This document shows, one piece after another, positions 1-7,676 of a DNA stretch of 64,000 nucleotides. This DNA comes from Immundisolibacterales bacterium (GTDB lineage Bacteria > Pseudomonadota > Gammaproteobacteria > HK1): assembly GCA_026712715.1 (NCBI GenBank), contig JAPOPW010000045.1:20835-84834 (forward strand), written 5' to 3'. Below the pieces are notes generated by a model. The model ran no database searches. It saw nothing but the letters and a program-made list of their open reading frames with translations, and had not been told where the DNA came from. Each line of letters opens with the position of its first letter. The first letter of the stretch is position 1. The translations under genes and the position numbers were made by a program.

Positions 1-475
1 TCATCTCGCGACTGAGAAACGCCTCCAGCAATCCATTGAAGTCCGTGACCCCCCGAACCGGCAGCTCCCGCAACACCATCGGCATAGGCAATCGCCACCC
101 CATGCGGTCGATCAGTGAATTCTCCGCCGGGCGCGAAAGGAGCCAGGCGACGTAGTTCAGGAAGGTGGACTTCCCGATCCCCGGATCGCCCAGGATCACG
201 AGGGGCGAATTCTCCGCGAGCACATCGAGCAGGGTCTCCGCCTCGTCCGCCCAACTCTTCGGGTTCTCGTCGGGCGAGACGTACCTGCGTGCGAGGAGTG
301 GAGTGACGAACAGCCGGTCGATCAGGATGTCCGGGTTGTCTCTACGGTCCGGAAGCCCGAGAAACCGGATATAGCACTGCCAATTCCGAACGTTCGCGAG
401 ATAGGGACGCAGGACGGGATTCTCGAAATAATTCGGAATCATGTAGTTGGGATCCGCGTTCGCCCGGCTGCTCAT
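1..475 (-). CDS. NACHT-type STAND NTPase, N-terminal part (runs off window)
   Basis: The visible part is about 158 residues; the 3' end lies outside the window. A Walker A P-loop (VILGDPGIGKSTFL) sits near residue 100, after a segment reading IDRLFVTPLLARRYV. This arrangement is typical of bacterial NACHT proteins, in which a short N-terminal region precedes the nucleotide-binding domain. The ATG overlaps the stop of the upstream KAP gene in an ATGA junction, so the two are almost certainly co-translated. STAND NTPases usually act as nucleotide-switched sensors, and many bacterial NACHT proteins are antiphage factors. The effector or sensor domains cannot be seen here, so a defence role is inference. 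Confidence 0.75.
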   Translation of the reverse strand, partial: MSSRANADPNYMIPNYFENPVLRPYLANVRNWQCYIRFLGLPDRRDNPDILIDRLFVTPLLARRYVSPDENPKSWADEAETLLDVLAENSPLVILGDPGIGKSTFLNYVAWLLSRPAENSLIDRMGWRLPMPMVLRELPVRGVTDFNGLLEAFLSREM

Positions 476-1914
476 CCCGGCTCTCCGTGCAGATAGCGCT
501 CGAAACGTTGGGGGGCTATCTCACTACCGAGATGAAGTATCAGCGGCTGGATCCAGAAGACACCCGTTTGGGTGGGGTCTGGATACTTGGTTCCCATCTC
601 ACGGGATGGTCCCGATTCGGTCGAATCCGCGTCGGATGACGTCAACGGCAATTCCAGTGAACTATCAAATGGGAGAGTCGTACCGGCTCCCAGGCACCAA
701 TCGTGTATCCTGCTGTAAAAGCCAGATTCAGCTTCCCACCTTATGTGGAGGTCATGGTGAAATTGGTAGATGTAGGCAACTATCAGAAAAAGCCGGGCTT
801 CCTGCTCCATGCTCGCATCACTCAGCCTGTCCTCTTGACTCGGCAATCGTGGGGCCAGCCTCCCGATCAGATTTGCGAAGCCCTTGAGTCGCCTCGGATT
901 GGGTGGCAGGCATTGATATCTTGACGCTCCTGCTATCCCTTCGGGTACTGGAATCTCCAGTCCTTCCTTGATGAAGCTTTGGACATAATCGCTATCTACC
1001 GTATCTTTCAGGAGCTGGCACAGCACTTCCTCGGGCCGGCGGACCGCAGGCAACCGCCACACGTTCTGGCACAGCTTCTCCATGTACGCGGCGGCGCGCA
1101 TCGTTGGATCGGCTCCGGACGCGGACTTCATCCGCTGGGCAATGGCATCCTCGATCGCCTTCTGATTCATACCGAGGACGAAGACGCAGTTGTCCAAGGT
1201 GAGGTAGATTTTCAGACCTTCGAGAAGCCGATAAGCGGCTTCCGGTTCACACCGGTCAACATCGTCGATGAAGACCACCAGCTTGGGGGAGACTTCGCCA
1301 ACTCTACTCCTTGGCAGGAGCTGCGCGACGGCGGCGTGGAGGTGTTCGCGGAGCGTATGCGATGGAAGAGACGAGGAGAGGTTCTCAGCTTCCCACTCCT
1401 GGTTGGCCTGGCGAAACTTGGAATACTGGAACCCGATCTTCTTGGTCAGCTCTTCCATGGAGAGCAAGGCACCCCGAACGGCCACCTTCGTATTTCGATT
1501 GGTCAAACGAACCACGCGCCTTCCCCACGCGAGTTGCGCGCGCATCTCGTGCAGCAGGGCGACGACCGGCGCCGCTTCGTTCTGATATCGCCAGGCATCG
1601 AACCAGACGGCTTGGACCACGTCCCGGTACACCCCGGAGCGCTGCGTCGGTGCGTCCTCCTCCGCTTCCTTCGCCCTCCTCGCCAGGTCCCTGGTGACCG
1701 GCTCGGGCTGCTGTGGGCAGTCGCCGGTGAGGTACCACTGGACTTGGTGCAGGAAGCTCGTCTTGCCGAGGCCCCAGTCTCCGTGGACCCCGAACACCTG
1801 CGGCGGGGTGCAATGGGCGATGGCCTCACCGACCTCTTCAATCAGCGGCCCTCGTTCAAGGGCGTCCAGCAGGCACGGTTCGTCATTGTGCAAGGCGGCG
1901 GCTCTCTCGCTCAA
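472..1914 (-). CDS. KAP family P-loop NTPase
   Basis: This 480-residue protein has the KAP NTPase hallmarks. Walker A is GDWGLGKTSFL near residue 47, the family signature VWFDAWRYQNE lies near residue 105, and Walker B is LVVFIDDVDRCEP near residue 215. A helical region follows, with LPPNPRRLKGFANL, which resembles the sensor region of KAP proteins. No transmembrane segment is evident, although many KAP proteins carry one inside the ATPase domain. It is the first gene of a two-gene unit with the NACHT gene, overlapping it by four bases. KAP proteins are often found in defence islands and some are phage-exclusion (PifA-like) proteins; the role here is not shown. Confidence 0.85.
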   Translation of the reverse strand: MSERAAALHNDEPCLLDALERGPLIEEVGEAIAHCTPPQVFGVHGDWGLGKTSFLHQVQWYLTGDCPQQPEPVTRDLARRAKEAEEDAPTQRSGVYRDVVQAVWFDAWRYQNEAAPVVALLHEMRAQLAWGRRVVRLTNRNTKVAVRGALLSMEELTKKIGFQYSKFRQANQEWEAENLSSSLPSHTLREHLHAAVAQLLPRSRVGEVSPKLVVFIDDVDRCEPEAAYRLLEGLKIYLTLDNCVFVLGMNQKAIEDAIAQRMKSASGADPTMRAAAYMEKLCQNVWRLPAVRRPEEVLCQLLKDTVDSDYVQSFIKEGLEIPVPEGIAGASRYQCLPPNPRRLKGFANLIGRLAPRLPSQEDRLSDASMEQEARLFLIVAYIYQFHHDLHIRWEAESGFYSRIHDWCLGAGTTLPFDSSLELPLTSSDADSTESGPSREMGTKYPDPTQTGVFWIQPLILHLGSEIAPQRFERYLHGEPG

Positions 1915-2420
1915 TCCTGACGCTCACCCTACCCGCCGGACGGACGGCCGGACGAGGACGGCGGCAATCGAAGCGACTTGCTCCGTGGAACACTCGTTGA
2001 CGGCCCGATGCGTTGATCCCGCGTGCTCCCGTCGGGCGGCCGAAACACGACTGAAGACGCGATGCGCAACCCCAGTCGGACTTGGCACCGTTTTCCGGCT
2101 CTCGCCAGCGACGAGCGCGGGTCTTTCCTTCTCCACACCTCCCCGGACCATCAGTCGCGGGAAAGCCCGAATAGCACATGCCGACATGGTGCCGGTCACA
2201 TCGCTGCCCTCGCTCTGCCCATCGTCCCGATAATTGTACCCAGTCCGGGCCATGGTCTCCGAGGAGGTCAATGTTCGAGCGACCCCGCAGTCCCGCCAGA
2301 GGCTCCCCCAGACTACTCGCGTGCGGCCCGTCCAGGGGCAGACTGGCGCCAGGTCGGGGCAACCATGTTCACCCGGCACCGGTCGTTGAGGTCGGTATGA
2401 CCACGTGATACCGTGGCGGC
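1915..2420. other. Intergenic stretch between divergent KAP and parD genes
   Basis: About 500 bases separate the minus-strand KAP gene from plus-strand parD. Open frames exist on both strands but none has a recognisable domain or a good ribosome-binding site. The only structured element I can support is the dyad just before parD. The KAP promoter should lie here but no clear -35/-10 pair was found. Confidence 0.5.
2394..2412 (+). promoter_or_regulatory. Putative ParD operator dyad
   Basis: A 19-base imperfect palindrome (GGTATGACCACGTGATACC) ends 8 bases before the parD ATG. ParD antitoxins repress their own operons by binding such dyads with their ribbon-helix-helix domain. A matching site lies at the same distance from the truncated parD at 6296, which supports a real operator. 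Confidence 0.55.
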
Positions 2421-2705
2421 ATGACCGTCAAGTCCGCCGTTTCCTTTATCGACGAGCACCATGCCTTTGCGAAAGCGGCGGTGGAACGCGGCGAGTTCGC
2501 GTCGGTGAGCGCCGTGGTTGCGGCTGGCATTCAGAGGCTTCGGGACGAAGAAGACGAGCGCAGTGCCATGCTGGACGCCGTGGCGGAAGAGATCCGCCGC
2601 CGTGCCGAGACCCCGGACGACGAATTCGTGGAACACGCCCGCGGAGATTTCGCGCGAATTCTCGAACGGATGATCGCGGACCGCGCCGGCGATGACCCGG
2701 TTTAG
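2421..2705 (+). CDS. parD: ParD-family antitoxin
   Basis: This 94-residue protein starts MTVKSAVSFIDEHHAFAK and continues GEFASVSAVVAAGIQRL, the ribbon-helix-helix pattern of ParD/CopG-type antitoxins. The acidic C-terminal half would be the toxin-wrapping region. It should neutralise the ParE toxin encoded immediately downstream, whose start codon lies inside the parD 3' end (14-base overlap), the usual antitoxin-first order. It is probably autoregulated through the dyad just upstream. Length and layout are normal for the family. Confidence 0.88.
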   Translation: MTVKSAVSFIDEHHAFAKAAVERGEFASVSAVVAAGIQRLRDEEDERSAMLDAVAEEIRRRAETPDDEFVEHARGDFARILERMIADRAGDDPV

Positions 2706-3030
2706 GGTCCTCCGTCATCCGCTCGTAGCCAGAGACATCTCCCGGATCGCGGGCTTCCTGCTCGAACACGCGACCCCTCAATCCGTCGCCGAGAAGATCG
2801 CCGTTCTCGATGAGGATGCCAGTTCCCTCGCCGAGAACCCATACCGTGGAACCAGGAGAGGCGAGATTGTGCCCGGACTGCGCGCAATTCCGAGCGCAGG
2901 CAAGGGGGTGATCGCGTTCGAGGTCCGGGAGGACACCCGCACGGTCAGGATCCTCTCGATCACGTGGGGCGGATTCGACTGGCTCGGGAGGATCGTGGAC
3001 CGCGCCCGACATCGAGGCATTCCGGGATAG
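2692..3030 (+). CDS. parE: RelE/ParE-family toxin
   Basis: This 112-residue protein begins FRVLRHPLVARDISRIAGFL, the first strand and helices of the ParE/RelE fold. It continues with NPYRGTRRGEIVPGLRAI and ends with VRILSITWGGFDW, matching the C-terminal strands. ParE toxins of this class inhibit DNA gyrase, while RelE relatives cleave mRNA, and the sequence alone does not decide which applies. It overlaps parD by 14 bases and is translationally coupled to it. The frame is intact with no obvious damage. Confidence 0.85.
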   Translation: MTRFRVLRHPLVARDISRIAGFLLEHATPQSVAEKIAVLDEDASSLAENPYRGTRRGEIVPGLRAIPSAGKGVIAFEVREDTRTVRILSITWGGFDWLGRIVDRARHRGIPG

Positions 3031-3076
3031 CGCCCCGGTCGGGGCGACAGCGCCGCCGCGTGCAGGGTCGGGGGGC

Positions 3077-3163
3077 TCATCCTCCCGAGAGCTCGCTGCG
3101 ATCGCTGCCGCTCTCCCAGACGTACCGCTTGACGAGAGCGCTCGAGTCGAAGTACGCGATCAC
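3077..3163 (-). pseudogene. Truncated VapC (PIN-domain) toxin remnant
   Basis: A GTG start overlaps the vapB stop (GTGA) and encodes VIAYFDSSALVKRYVWE before a stop after 28 codons. This is the first strand and helix of a PIN-domain VapC, including the first acidic metal ligand (D in YFDSS). The other acidic residues and roughly 100 residues are missing and were not found downstream, so the RNase cannot be active. Confidence 0.8.
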
Positions 3164-3447
3164 GGGCGCTCCTTGCGCTCCTCCCGGATGGCGCCGGCCA
3201 GATCGACGTCCTCGACCGTCACGGGTTCGCGATCGGCAAGCGTGGAGCTCGTCCGGGGGGCAAGCAAGCCGGACGCGACGAGCGCATCCAGCCGCGCCTG
3301 CTCTTCTGTCACCGCCGGCTGCACGGCCCGCAGCTCGGTGACGGGCGCTCCCCGATCCGTCACCATGATCGTCGTCCCGTTCCTGACTTTTCGGAGACAG
3401 CTCCCCAACCGGTTCTTGAGCTTTCGCGATCCAACCGTGATGGCCAT
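3160..3447 (-). CDS. vapB: Phd/YefM-type antitoxin (VapB), orphaned
   Basis: This 95-residue protein reads MAITVGSRKLKNRLGSCLRK followed by VRNGTTIMVTDRGAPVTEL, the Phd/YefM DNA-binding domain. The C-terminal tail (EDVDLAGAIREERKERP) is the toxin-binding part. It should repress its own promoter and neutralise a VapC PIN toxin. Its partner survives only as a 28-residue stub, so this antitoxin is orphaned unless it acts on a VapC encoded elsewhere. The start ATG gives the canonical family N-terminus. Confidence 0.85.
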   Translation of the reverse strand: MAITVGSRKLKNRLGSCLRKVRNGTTIMVTDRGAPVTELRAVQPAVTEEQARLDALVASGLLAPRTSSTLADREPVTVEDVDLAGAIREERKERP

Positions 3448-3513
3448 GACGTAGGGACGGTAGCCACCCTATCGGCGCTGCCCAACCCGGCCGCCGTGGA
3501 ATAGGTGGGACAC

Positions 3514-3984
<471 letters not shown>

Positions 3985-4022
3985 CTACACTGGCGCCCCC
4001 CGGCCGTATGCGGAGTGGCATG

Positions 4023-4466
4023 ATGCCCGAGAACCACGTTTTCCCCTCCCTCACCGTCGTCGACGCCGTTGCCGCCCTCGAGTTCTACGCGCAGGCGTTC
4101 GGAGCGGTCGAGACCGGACCGCGTCTGACCGCCCCGGACGGCAGCATCGTCCACGCCGAGTTCCGGATCGGCGACGCGACGATCTTCCTCGCCGAGCACA
4201 ACCCCGACTTCGGGACCTCCGAGCCGCGCTCCCTCGGCGGGACTCCGGTGCGTCTCGCGCTCGAGGTCGCGGATGCCGACGCGACGGTGGCGGCGGCGGA
4301 GAACGCGGGGGCCAAGGTCGTCATTCCGGTCGACGACCAGTTCTACGGCTATCGCTCCGGGCGGATCGAGGACCCGTTCGGACACCTCTGGATTGTTTCC
4401 CAGCTCATCGAGTCGCTCTCCCAGGAAGAGATGCAGCGCCGAATGGACGAAATGTTCGGAAGCTGA
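4023..4466 (+). CDS. VOC (glyoxalase/PhnB-like) protein
   Basis: About 148 residues with the paired beta-alpha-beta-beta-beta modules of the vicinal oxygen chelate superfamily. The first half has FPSLTVVDAVAALEFYAQAF and the second ends DPFGHLWIVSQ, a typical PhnB-like ending that supplies a metal ligand. The C-terminal helix has SQEEMQRRMDEMF. The start at 4023 has GGAG seven bases upstream; ATGs at 4008 and 4020 are alternatives. Reactions in this superfamily vary widely (isomerases, dioxygenases, resistance proteins), so the substrate is not assigned. Confidence 0.8.
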   Translation: MPENHVFPSLTVVDAVAALEFYAQAFGAVETGPRLTAPDGSIVHAEFRIGDATIFLAEHNPDFGTSEPRSLGGTPVRLALEVADADATVAAAENAGAKVVIPVDDQFYGYRSGRIEDPFGHLWIVSQLIESLSQEEMQRRMDEMFGS

Positions 4467-4595
4467 TCCGGCAGGCGCGCATCGCCCCTGGAGCCCAAGC
4501 GAGACGTCGACGCGACGGTGCGGACGGCTAGACGATCGCCCTGGCTGCGCTCGCAAGCCTCCACCAGAGCCTGCTCCACGAAATCCGCGACATCG

Positions 4596-4700
4596 TACCG
4601 TGCTGGCGACCGAGCCGCCCACGTACCAGACGACCTCCAACCGGTCCAGAAATTCGACGAACGGAGTCAGCGCGTCGAAAAGGTCCCCGTGCTCGTCCAT
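4596..4700 (-). pseudogene. Truncated nucleotidyltransferase-like fragment
   Basis: An ATG at 4700 encodes about 35 residues containing FDALTPFVEFLDRLEVVWYV and GGSVASTV, the start of a nucleotidyltransferase fold (GGS motif after VVWYVGG). The frame then breaks. A neighbouring frame continues with YDVADFVEQALVEA, which looks like coding remnants. The catalytic DxD segment expected next is missing. It follows the small gene ending at 4667, the normal order for this two-gene module. Confidence 0.65.
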
Positions 4701-4957
4701 CCGACGGCCTTTTGATGGCGCTCCATCGCGCGCGCGAGATCGGCCCCGTAGTTCTCCTCGATCCACAGGAGCCGTAGCGCGTCCTCGTCGAGACCGGGAT
4801 TCCGGGACCGAAGCGCAGCGCGAGAGAGAGCAATCATCGAGCGGCTGAACCGCAGCCCGGCTCGGAGTCGGCCGCCCGTTCCCATCCGCCTCATCACAGC
4901 GAGCTTCGCGGCCGCCGCGCCGCGGCTCGTGTCGTTCCCCGGGACGCGCTTCGCCAT
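4667..4957 (-). CDS. Small helical partner of a nucleotidyltransferase module
   Basis: This 96-residue predicted protein has a basic N-terminus and the segment RFSRSMIALSRAALRSRNPG then DEDALRLLWIEENYG. This pattern occurs in small proteins encoded just upstream of GGS-type nucleotidyltransferases. Its 3' end overlaps the start of the broken nucleotidyltransferase by 34 bases, and the last ten residues look divergent, so its own end may be eroded. The N-terminal coding segment is duplicated at 6372-6446. Function unknown; the family assignment is by pattern memory. Confidence 0.5.
   Translation of the reverse strand: MAKRVPGNDTSRGAAAAKLAVMRRMGTGGRLRAGLRFSRSMIALSRAALRSRNPGLDEDALRLLWIEENYGADLARAMERHQKAVGWTSTGTFSTR
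4863..4937. repeat. 75-bp repeat, copy 1
   Basis: This segment, coding for the N-terminal part of the small protein on the minus strand, recurs at 6372-6446 with only two base differences. The copies flank the AAA ATPase gene in direct orientation, about 1.5 kb apart. Confidence 0.9.
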
Positions 4958-4995
4958 CACGAGCACGAGTCTACCCTGTCGCTGCCCGCTGCCCG

Positions 4996-6186
4996 CTACT
5001 CCCGCCATTCGGGGCCGGGCATGATGCGACGCATGAACCGGTCGAACAAAGGCACGGTGAAGGCGGTGTCGCCGCGCGCAGCACTCCAGACCATACCCTT
5101 TGCAATCAACTGAGCGCGCGTGGGACCGAGGGACGTGACCTTGCGATCGAGGTTGCGCGCGATCTCCCCGGAGCGATGCGGACCGGGGCCAAGCTCCGCC
5201 ATGGCGCGAAGGTACCGCTTCTGAGCTGTCGTCAGACGGTCGAAGCGGGCGCGAAAGAACCCCGCGTCGAGGGAGGCGGACACCTCGTCCGACGCACGGG
5301 CGATGTCGCCGGTGTCGATCGGCGAGCGTTCCGCGACATCCCAGGCGTGCTTCCCCCACTCCTGCAAGAAGTACGGATAGCCTTGGGTTTCCGAAAAGAT
5401 CATTCGGAGGGCATCCGGGACGATGTCGATATCTCGCGCGCGGATGGGTTTCGCGACCGCATCCGTGGTCGCTCCCTCGTCGAGAGGACCGATTTCGCGG
5501 AACTCGAACAGTCGCTCGGCGTAGGTCTTGGCCTCGGCGACCCGAGCACGTAGCTGCGGCAACCCAGCCGCGGCGAGGAAGATCGGAAGCCGTCGCTGCG
5601 CCGCACGATGCAAGGCGGAGATCAGCGCCGCAAGCTCCACCTTCGGTACGTACTGAAATTCGTCGACGAGCATGATCAGCGCGGTGTCCGATGCGGACGC
5701 CGCCGCGCCGACCGCCTCGAACAATGCGGCCAGGTCGAGCTCGAGATCCCCGCTGTCGGCCACGCCGGGCTCACCGGGCGCGTCGATTCCGAGTTCGATA
5801 CCGCCGTACTTCAGGTTGAGCGCCGACACGAAACCGGCAAGTACCCGCATGGCGCGCGACCCCAGGTCGCGGACCCGTTGCTGGCGGGACAATCGCAGCA
5901 GCACCCGGTGGAGCTCGGCGGCGAGCAAGGCCGGCAGCGGGCTCCGCTCCGTGGCCTCGATCATGATCGTCGCGAGTCCATCCGCTTGCGCCTGATCATG
6001 CACGCGATCGAGCAGAACGGTCTTGCCGACCCCGCGAAGACCGAGCAGCAGCACGCTCCGCGCCGCCAGGAGCCGCCGTGTCCGCTCCGCGGCAACGTGA
6101 ATGGAACCGAGCAGCTCAGCTCGTCCGGCAAGCTCGGGGGGCGGGCTGCCTGCCCCGGGCGCGAACGGATTGTCCAGCGGATTCAT
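4996..6186 (-). CDS. AAA (ORC/Cdc6-like, STAND-type) ATPase
   Basis: This 396-residue protein has Walker A LLLGLRGVGKTVLLDR near residue 48 and Walker B ALIMLVDEFQYV near residue 170. A sensor-like segment IFLAAAGLPQLRA follows, then a C-terminal winged-helix-like region (LTTAQKRYLRAMAELG and SLGPTRAQLIAKGMV). It belongs to the large group of bacterial ORC1/Cdc6-like ATP-binding proteins found with toxin-antitoxin and mobile DNA; the biochemical role is mostly unknown. It stands between two direct 75-bp repeats. The AT-rich stretch before its ATG probably carries its promoter. Confidence 0.75.
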   Translation of the reverse strand: MNPLDNPFAPGAGSPPPELAGRAELLGSIHVAAERTRRLLAARSVLLLGLRGVGKTVLLDRVHDQAQADGLATIMIEATERSPLPALLAAELHRVLLRLSRQQRVRDLGSRAMRVLAGFVSALNLKYGGIELGIDAPGEPGVADSGDLELDLAALFEAVGAAASASDTALIMLVDEFQYVPKVELAALISALHRAAQRRLPIFLAAAGLPQLRARVAEAKTYAERLFEFREIGPLDEGATTDAVAKPIRARDIDIVPDALRMIFSETQGYPYFLQEWGKHAWDVAERSPIDTGDIARASDEVSASLDAGFFRARFDRLTTAQKRYLRAMAELGPGPHRSGEIARNLDRKVTSLGPTRAQLIAKGMVWSAARGDTAFTVPLFDRFMRRIMPGPEWRE

Positions 6187-6268
6187 CGGCTCTTTATATC
6201 AAAGTTAGCTGTCTTACGAAAAATCGATAAATCAACTAATTTCGGCATAAACCATGGCCGTTGGAGTC

Positions 6269-6287
6269 GGTACGGCCACGTGATGCC
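6269..6287 (+). promoter_or_regulatory. Second copy of the ParD operator dyad
   Basis: GGTACGGCCACGTGATGCC lies 8 bases before the truncated parD start. It aligns base for base with the dyad at 2394-2412, differing at only three positions. Conservation of the site in front of a dead gene could let the intact ParD act here. Confidence 0.5.
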
Positions 6288-6295
6288 GTTCCGCC

Positions 6296-6451
6296 ATGAC
6301 CGTCAAGTCTGCCGTTTCCCTTGTCGACGAGCACCATGCCTTCGCGAAGGCGGCAGTGGGGTGGGGCGAGTCGGAGTCGGCCGCCCGTTCCCATCCGCCT
6401 CATCACGGCGAGCTGCGCGGCCGCCGCGCCGCGGCTCGTGTCGTTCACTGA
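6296..6451 (+). pseudogene. Chimeric parD fragment
   Basis: The first 21 codons (MTVKSAVSLVDEHHAFAKAA then V) copy ParD at 2421 almost exactly. The frame then runs into the reverse complement of the small gene near 4.9 kb, giving a His/Arg-rich tail and a stop at 6449. The antitoxin's second helix and toxin-binding region are missing. This is a recombination scar between two accessory modules. Confidence 0.8.
6372..6446. repeat. 75-bp repeat, copy 2
   Basis: Copy of 4863-4937 (73 of 75 bases identical) in the same orientation. Here it is fused to the parD fragment. Confidence 0.9.
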
Positions 6452-6563
6452 ACCGGTCCCGCGCAAGTCTACGCCGCCGCTCCGCCGTCCACGAGACCGC
6501 GACCGCCCACCTTCGCAGGTTCAGCGCGCGCCGGGGCGTGGCGCGTTGTGGCGCAAAGGCGGG

Positions 6564-7583
6564 TCAGGAGGAGAAGCGGGAGAGGTACGCTTCGCACAGC
6601 GGCGCGGTGCCCTCGGTGTAGCCGGTCCCGAGGGCGCGGGCGGTCTCCGTCTCCGAATGCGTACCGAGCCACGCGGCGAGGAGGAGGCGCCGGAGCATGA
6701 TGAAGGTCGCGACCTCCTCTTCCGATTCCCTCGAGAGCGGGGCCACCCGGCGGTAGCCGCGCACCCAGGCGGCGATGAGATCCGGCACCTCGGGGCGGTG
6801 CTCGAAGAAGGACACGGTGGTCGCGCAGTCGTACATCAGCCAGCCGAAGCCGCAGTCGTCGAAGTCGATCACCCTGGTCGTCGCGCCGTCGACGAGCAGG
6901 TTGGCGAGGCGGAGATCGCCGTGAATCAGATTGAACCGGTCGGGCGATGCCCCGAAGCGCAGGAGCCGCCGCTCGATGAGAGCGGCGGTTCGTGCGAACA
7001 GCGCCTCGATCTCGTCCGTGAGACCCGGCGCGCCCCGCCACGGACCCCAGCGGGGCCGGCCTCCGAGGGTGGTCTCGAAATCCCAGGTGAAACGCTCGAA
7101 GCCGTCCGGGCGATGCCACTTCCGCACGTGCGCGTGCATGCGGGCGGCGATCTCGCCCAGCATCGCGAAGCGTTCGGCGAGGTCGTCCCGGTCTTCGTGC
7201 GGCTCCTCGCCCGCCTCCCAGGTGAAGAGCACGACATGGCGCGGAGGCGCGGGCACGCCTTCGTGGGCGACCGCCTGGACGAGCTCGCCGTCGGCGCCCG
7301 CGATCGGGGTCGGGGTCGCGACCACCCGGTCCCGGCGCAGGGCCTCGATCCAGGCGAGCTCCGAAGCGATGGTGTTCCGGCTCTGGTAGCCCTCGCGGTG
7401 CACGCGAAGCGCCCACTGCCGACCGGCCGACTTCGCCTCGACCCGGAACGTCGCGTTCTCCGATACGTTGACGAGACGGGCTGACGCATCCGGGGGCAGG
7501 CGGTAGCGGTCGAGCGCGGCGGTCGCGAGGGCCTCGAGGCGCCGCAACCGTTCAACCCGGTCCGGTTCTCCGCGGTCCGGCAC
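6564..7583 (-). CDS. APH-family phosphotransferase (SrkA/homoserine-kinase-like)
   Basis: This 339-residue protein has the aminoglycoside-phosphotransferase kinase fold. A nucleotide-binding lobe segment reads ATFRVEAKSAGRQWALRVHR, the catalytic loop is NLIHGDLRLANLLVDG, and the metal-binding motif is VIDFDDCGFGWLMYD. These sequences resemble the SrkA/YihE and homoserine-kinase-like branch more than antibiotic kinases. The start is GTG. It follows cobN on the same strand about 90 bases downstream and may be co-transcribed, but a link to cobalamin is not evident. Substrate unknown. Confidence 0.8.
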   Translation of the reverse strand: MPDRGEPDRVERLRRLEALATAALDRYRLPPDASARLVNVSENATFRVEAKSAGRQWALRVHREGYQSRNTIASELAWIEALRRDRVVATPTPIAGADGELVQAVAHEGVPAPPRHVVLFTWEAGEEPHEDRDDLAERFAMLGEIAARMHAHVRKWHRPDGFERFTWDFETTLGGRPRWGPWRGAPGLTDEIEALFARTAALIERRLLRFGASPDRFNLIHGDLRLANLLVDGATTRVIDFDDCGFGWLMYDCATTVSFFEHRPEVPDLIAAWVRGYRRVAPLSRESEEEVATFIMLRRLLLAAWLGTHSETETARALGTGYTEGTAPLCEAYLSRFSS

Positions 7584-7602
7584 TCGCCCTGCCCGCGCTC
7601 TA

Positions 7603-7631
7603 CCCGGACCCGGACCCGGACCCGGACCCGG
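7603..7631. repeat. CCCGGA hexamer tandem repeat
   Basis: Nearly five uninterrupted copies of CCCGGA lie between cobN and the phosphotransferase gene. Such a run is prone to slippage; no function is evident. Confidence 0.9.
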
Positions 7632-7676
7632 TCGCGGTCGGGGCCGCGGTCCGACGTGGAGACCGCGGCAGGACCC

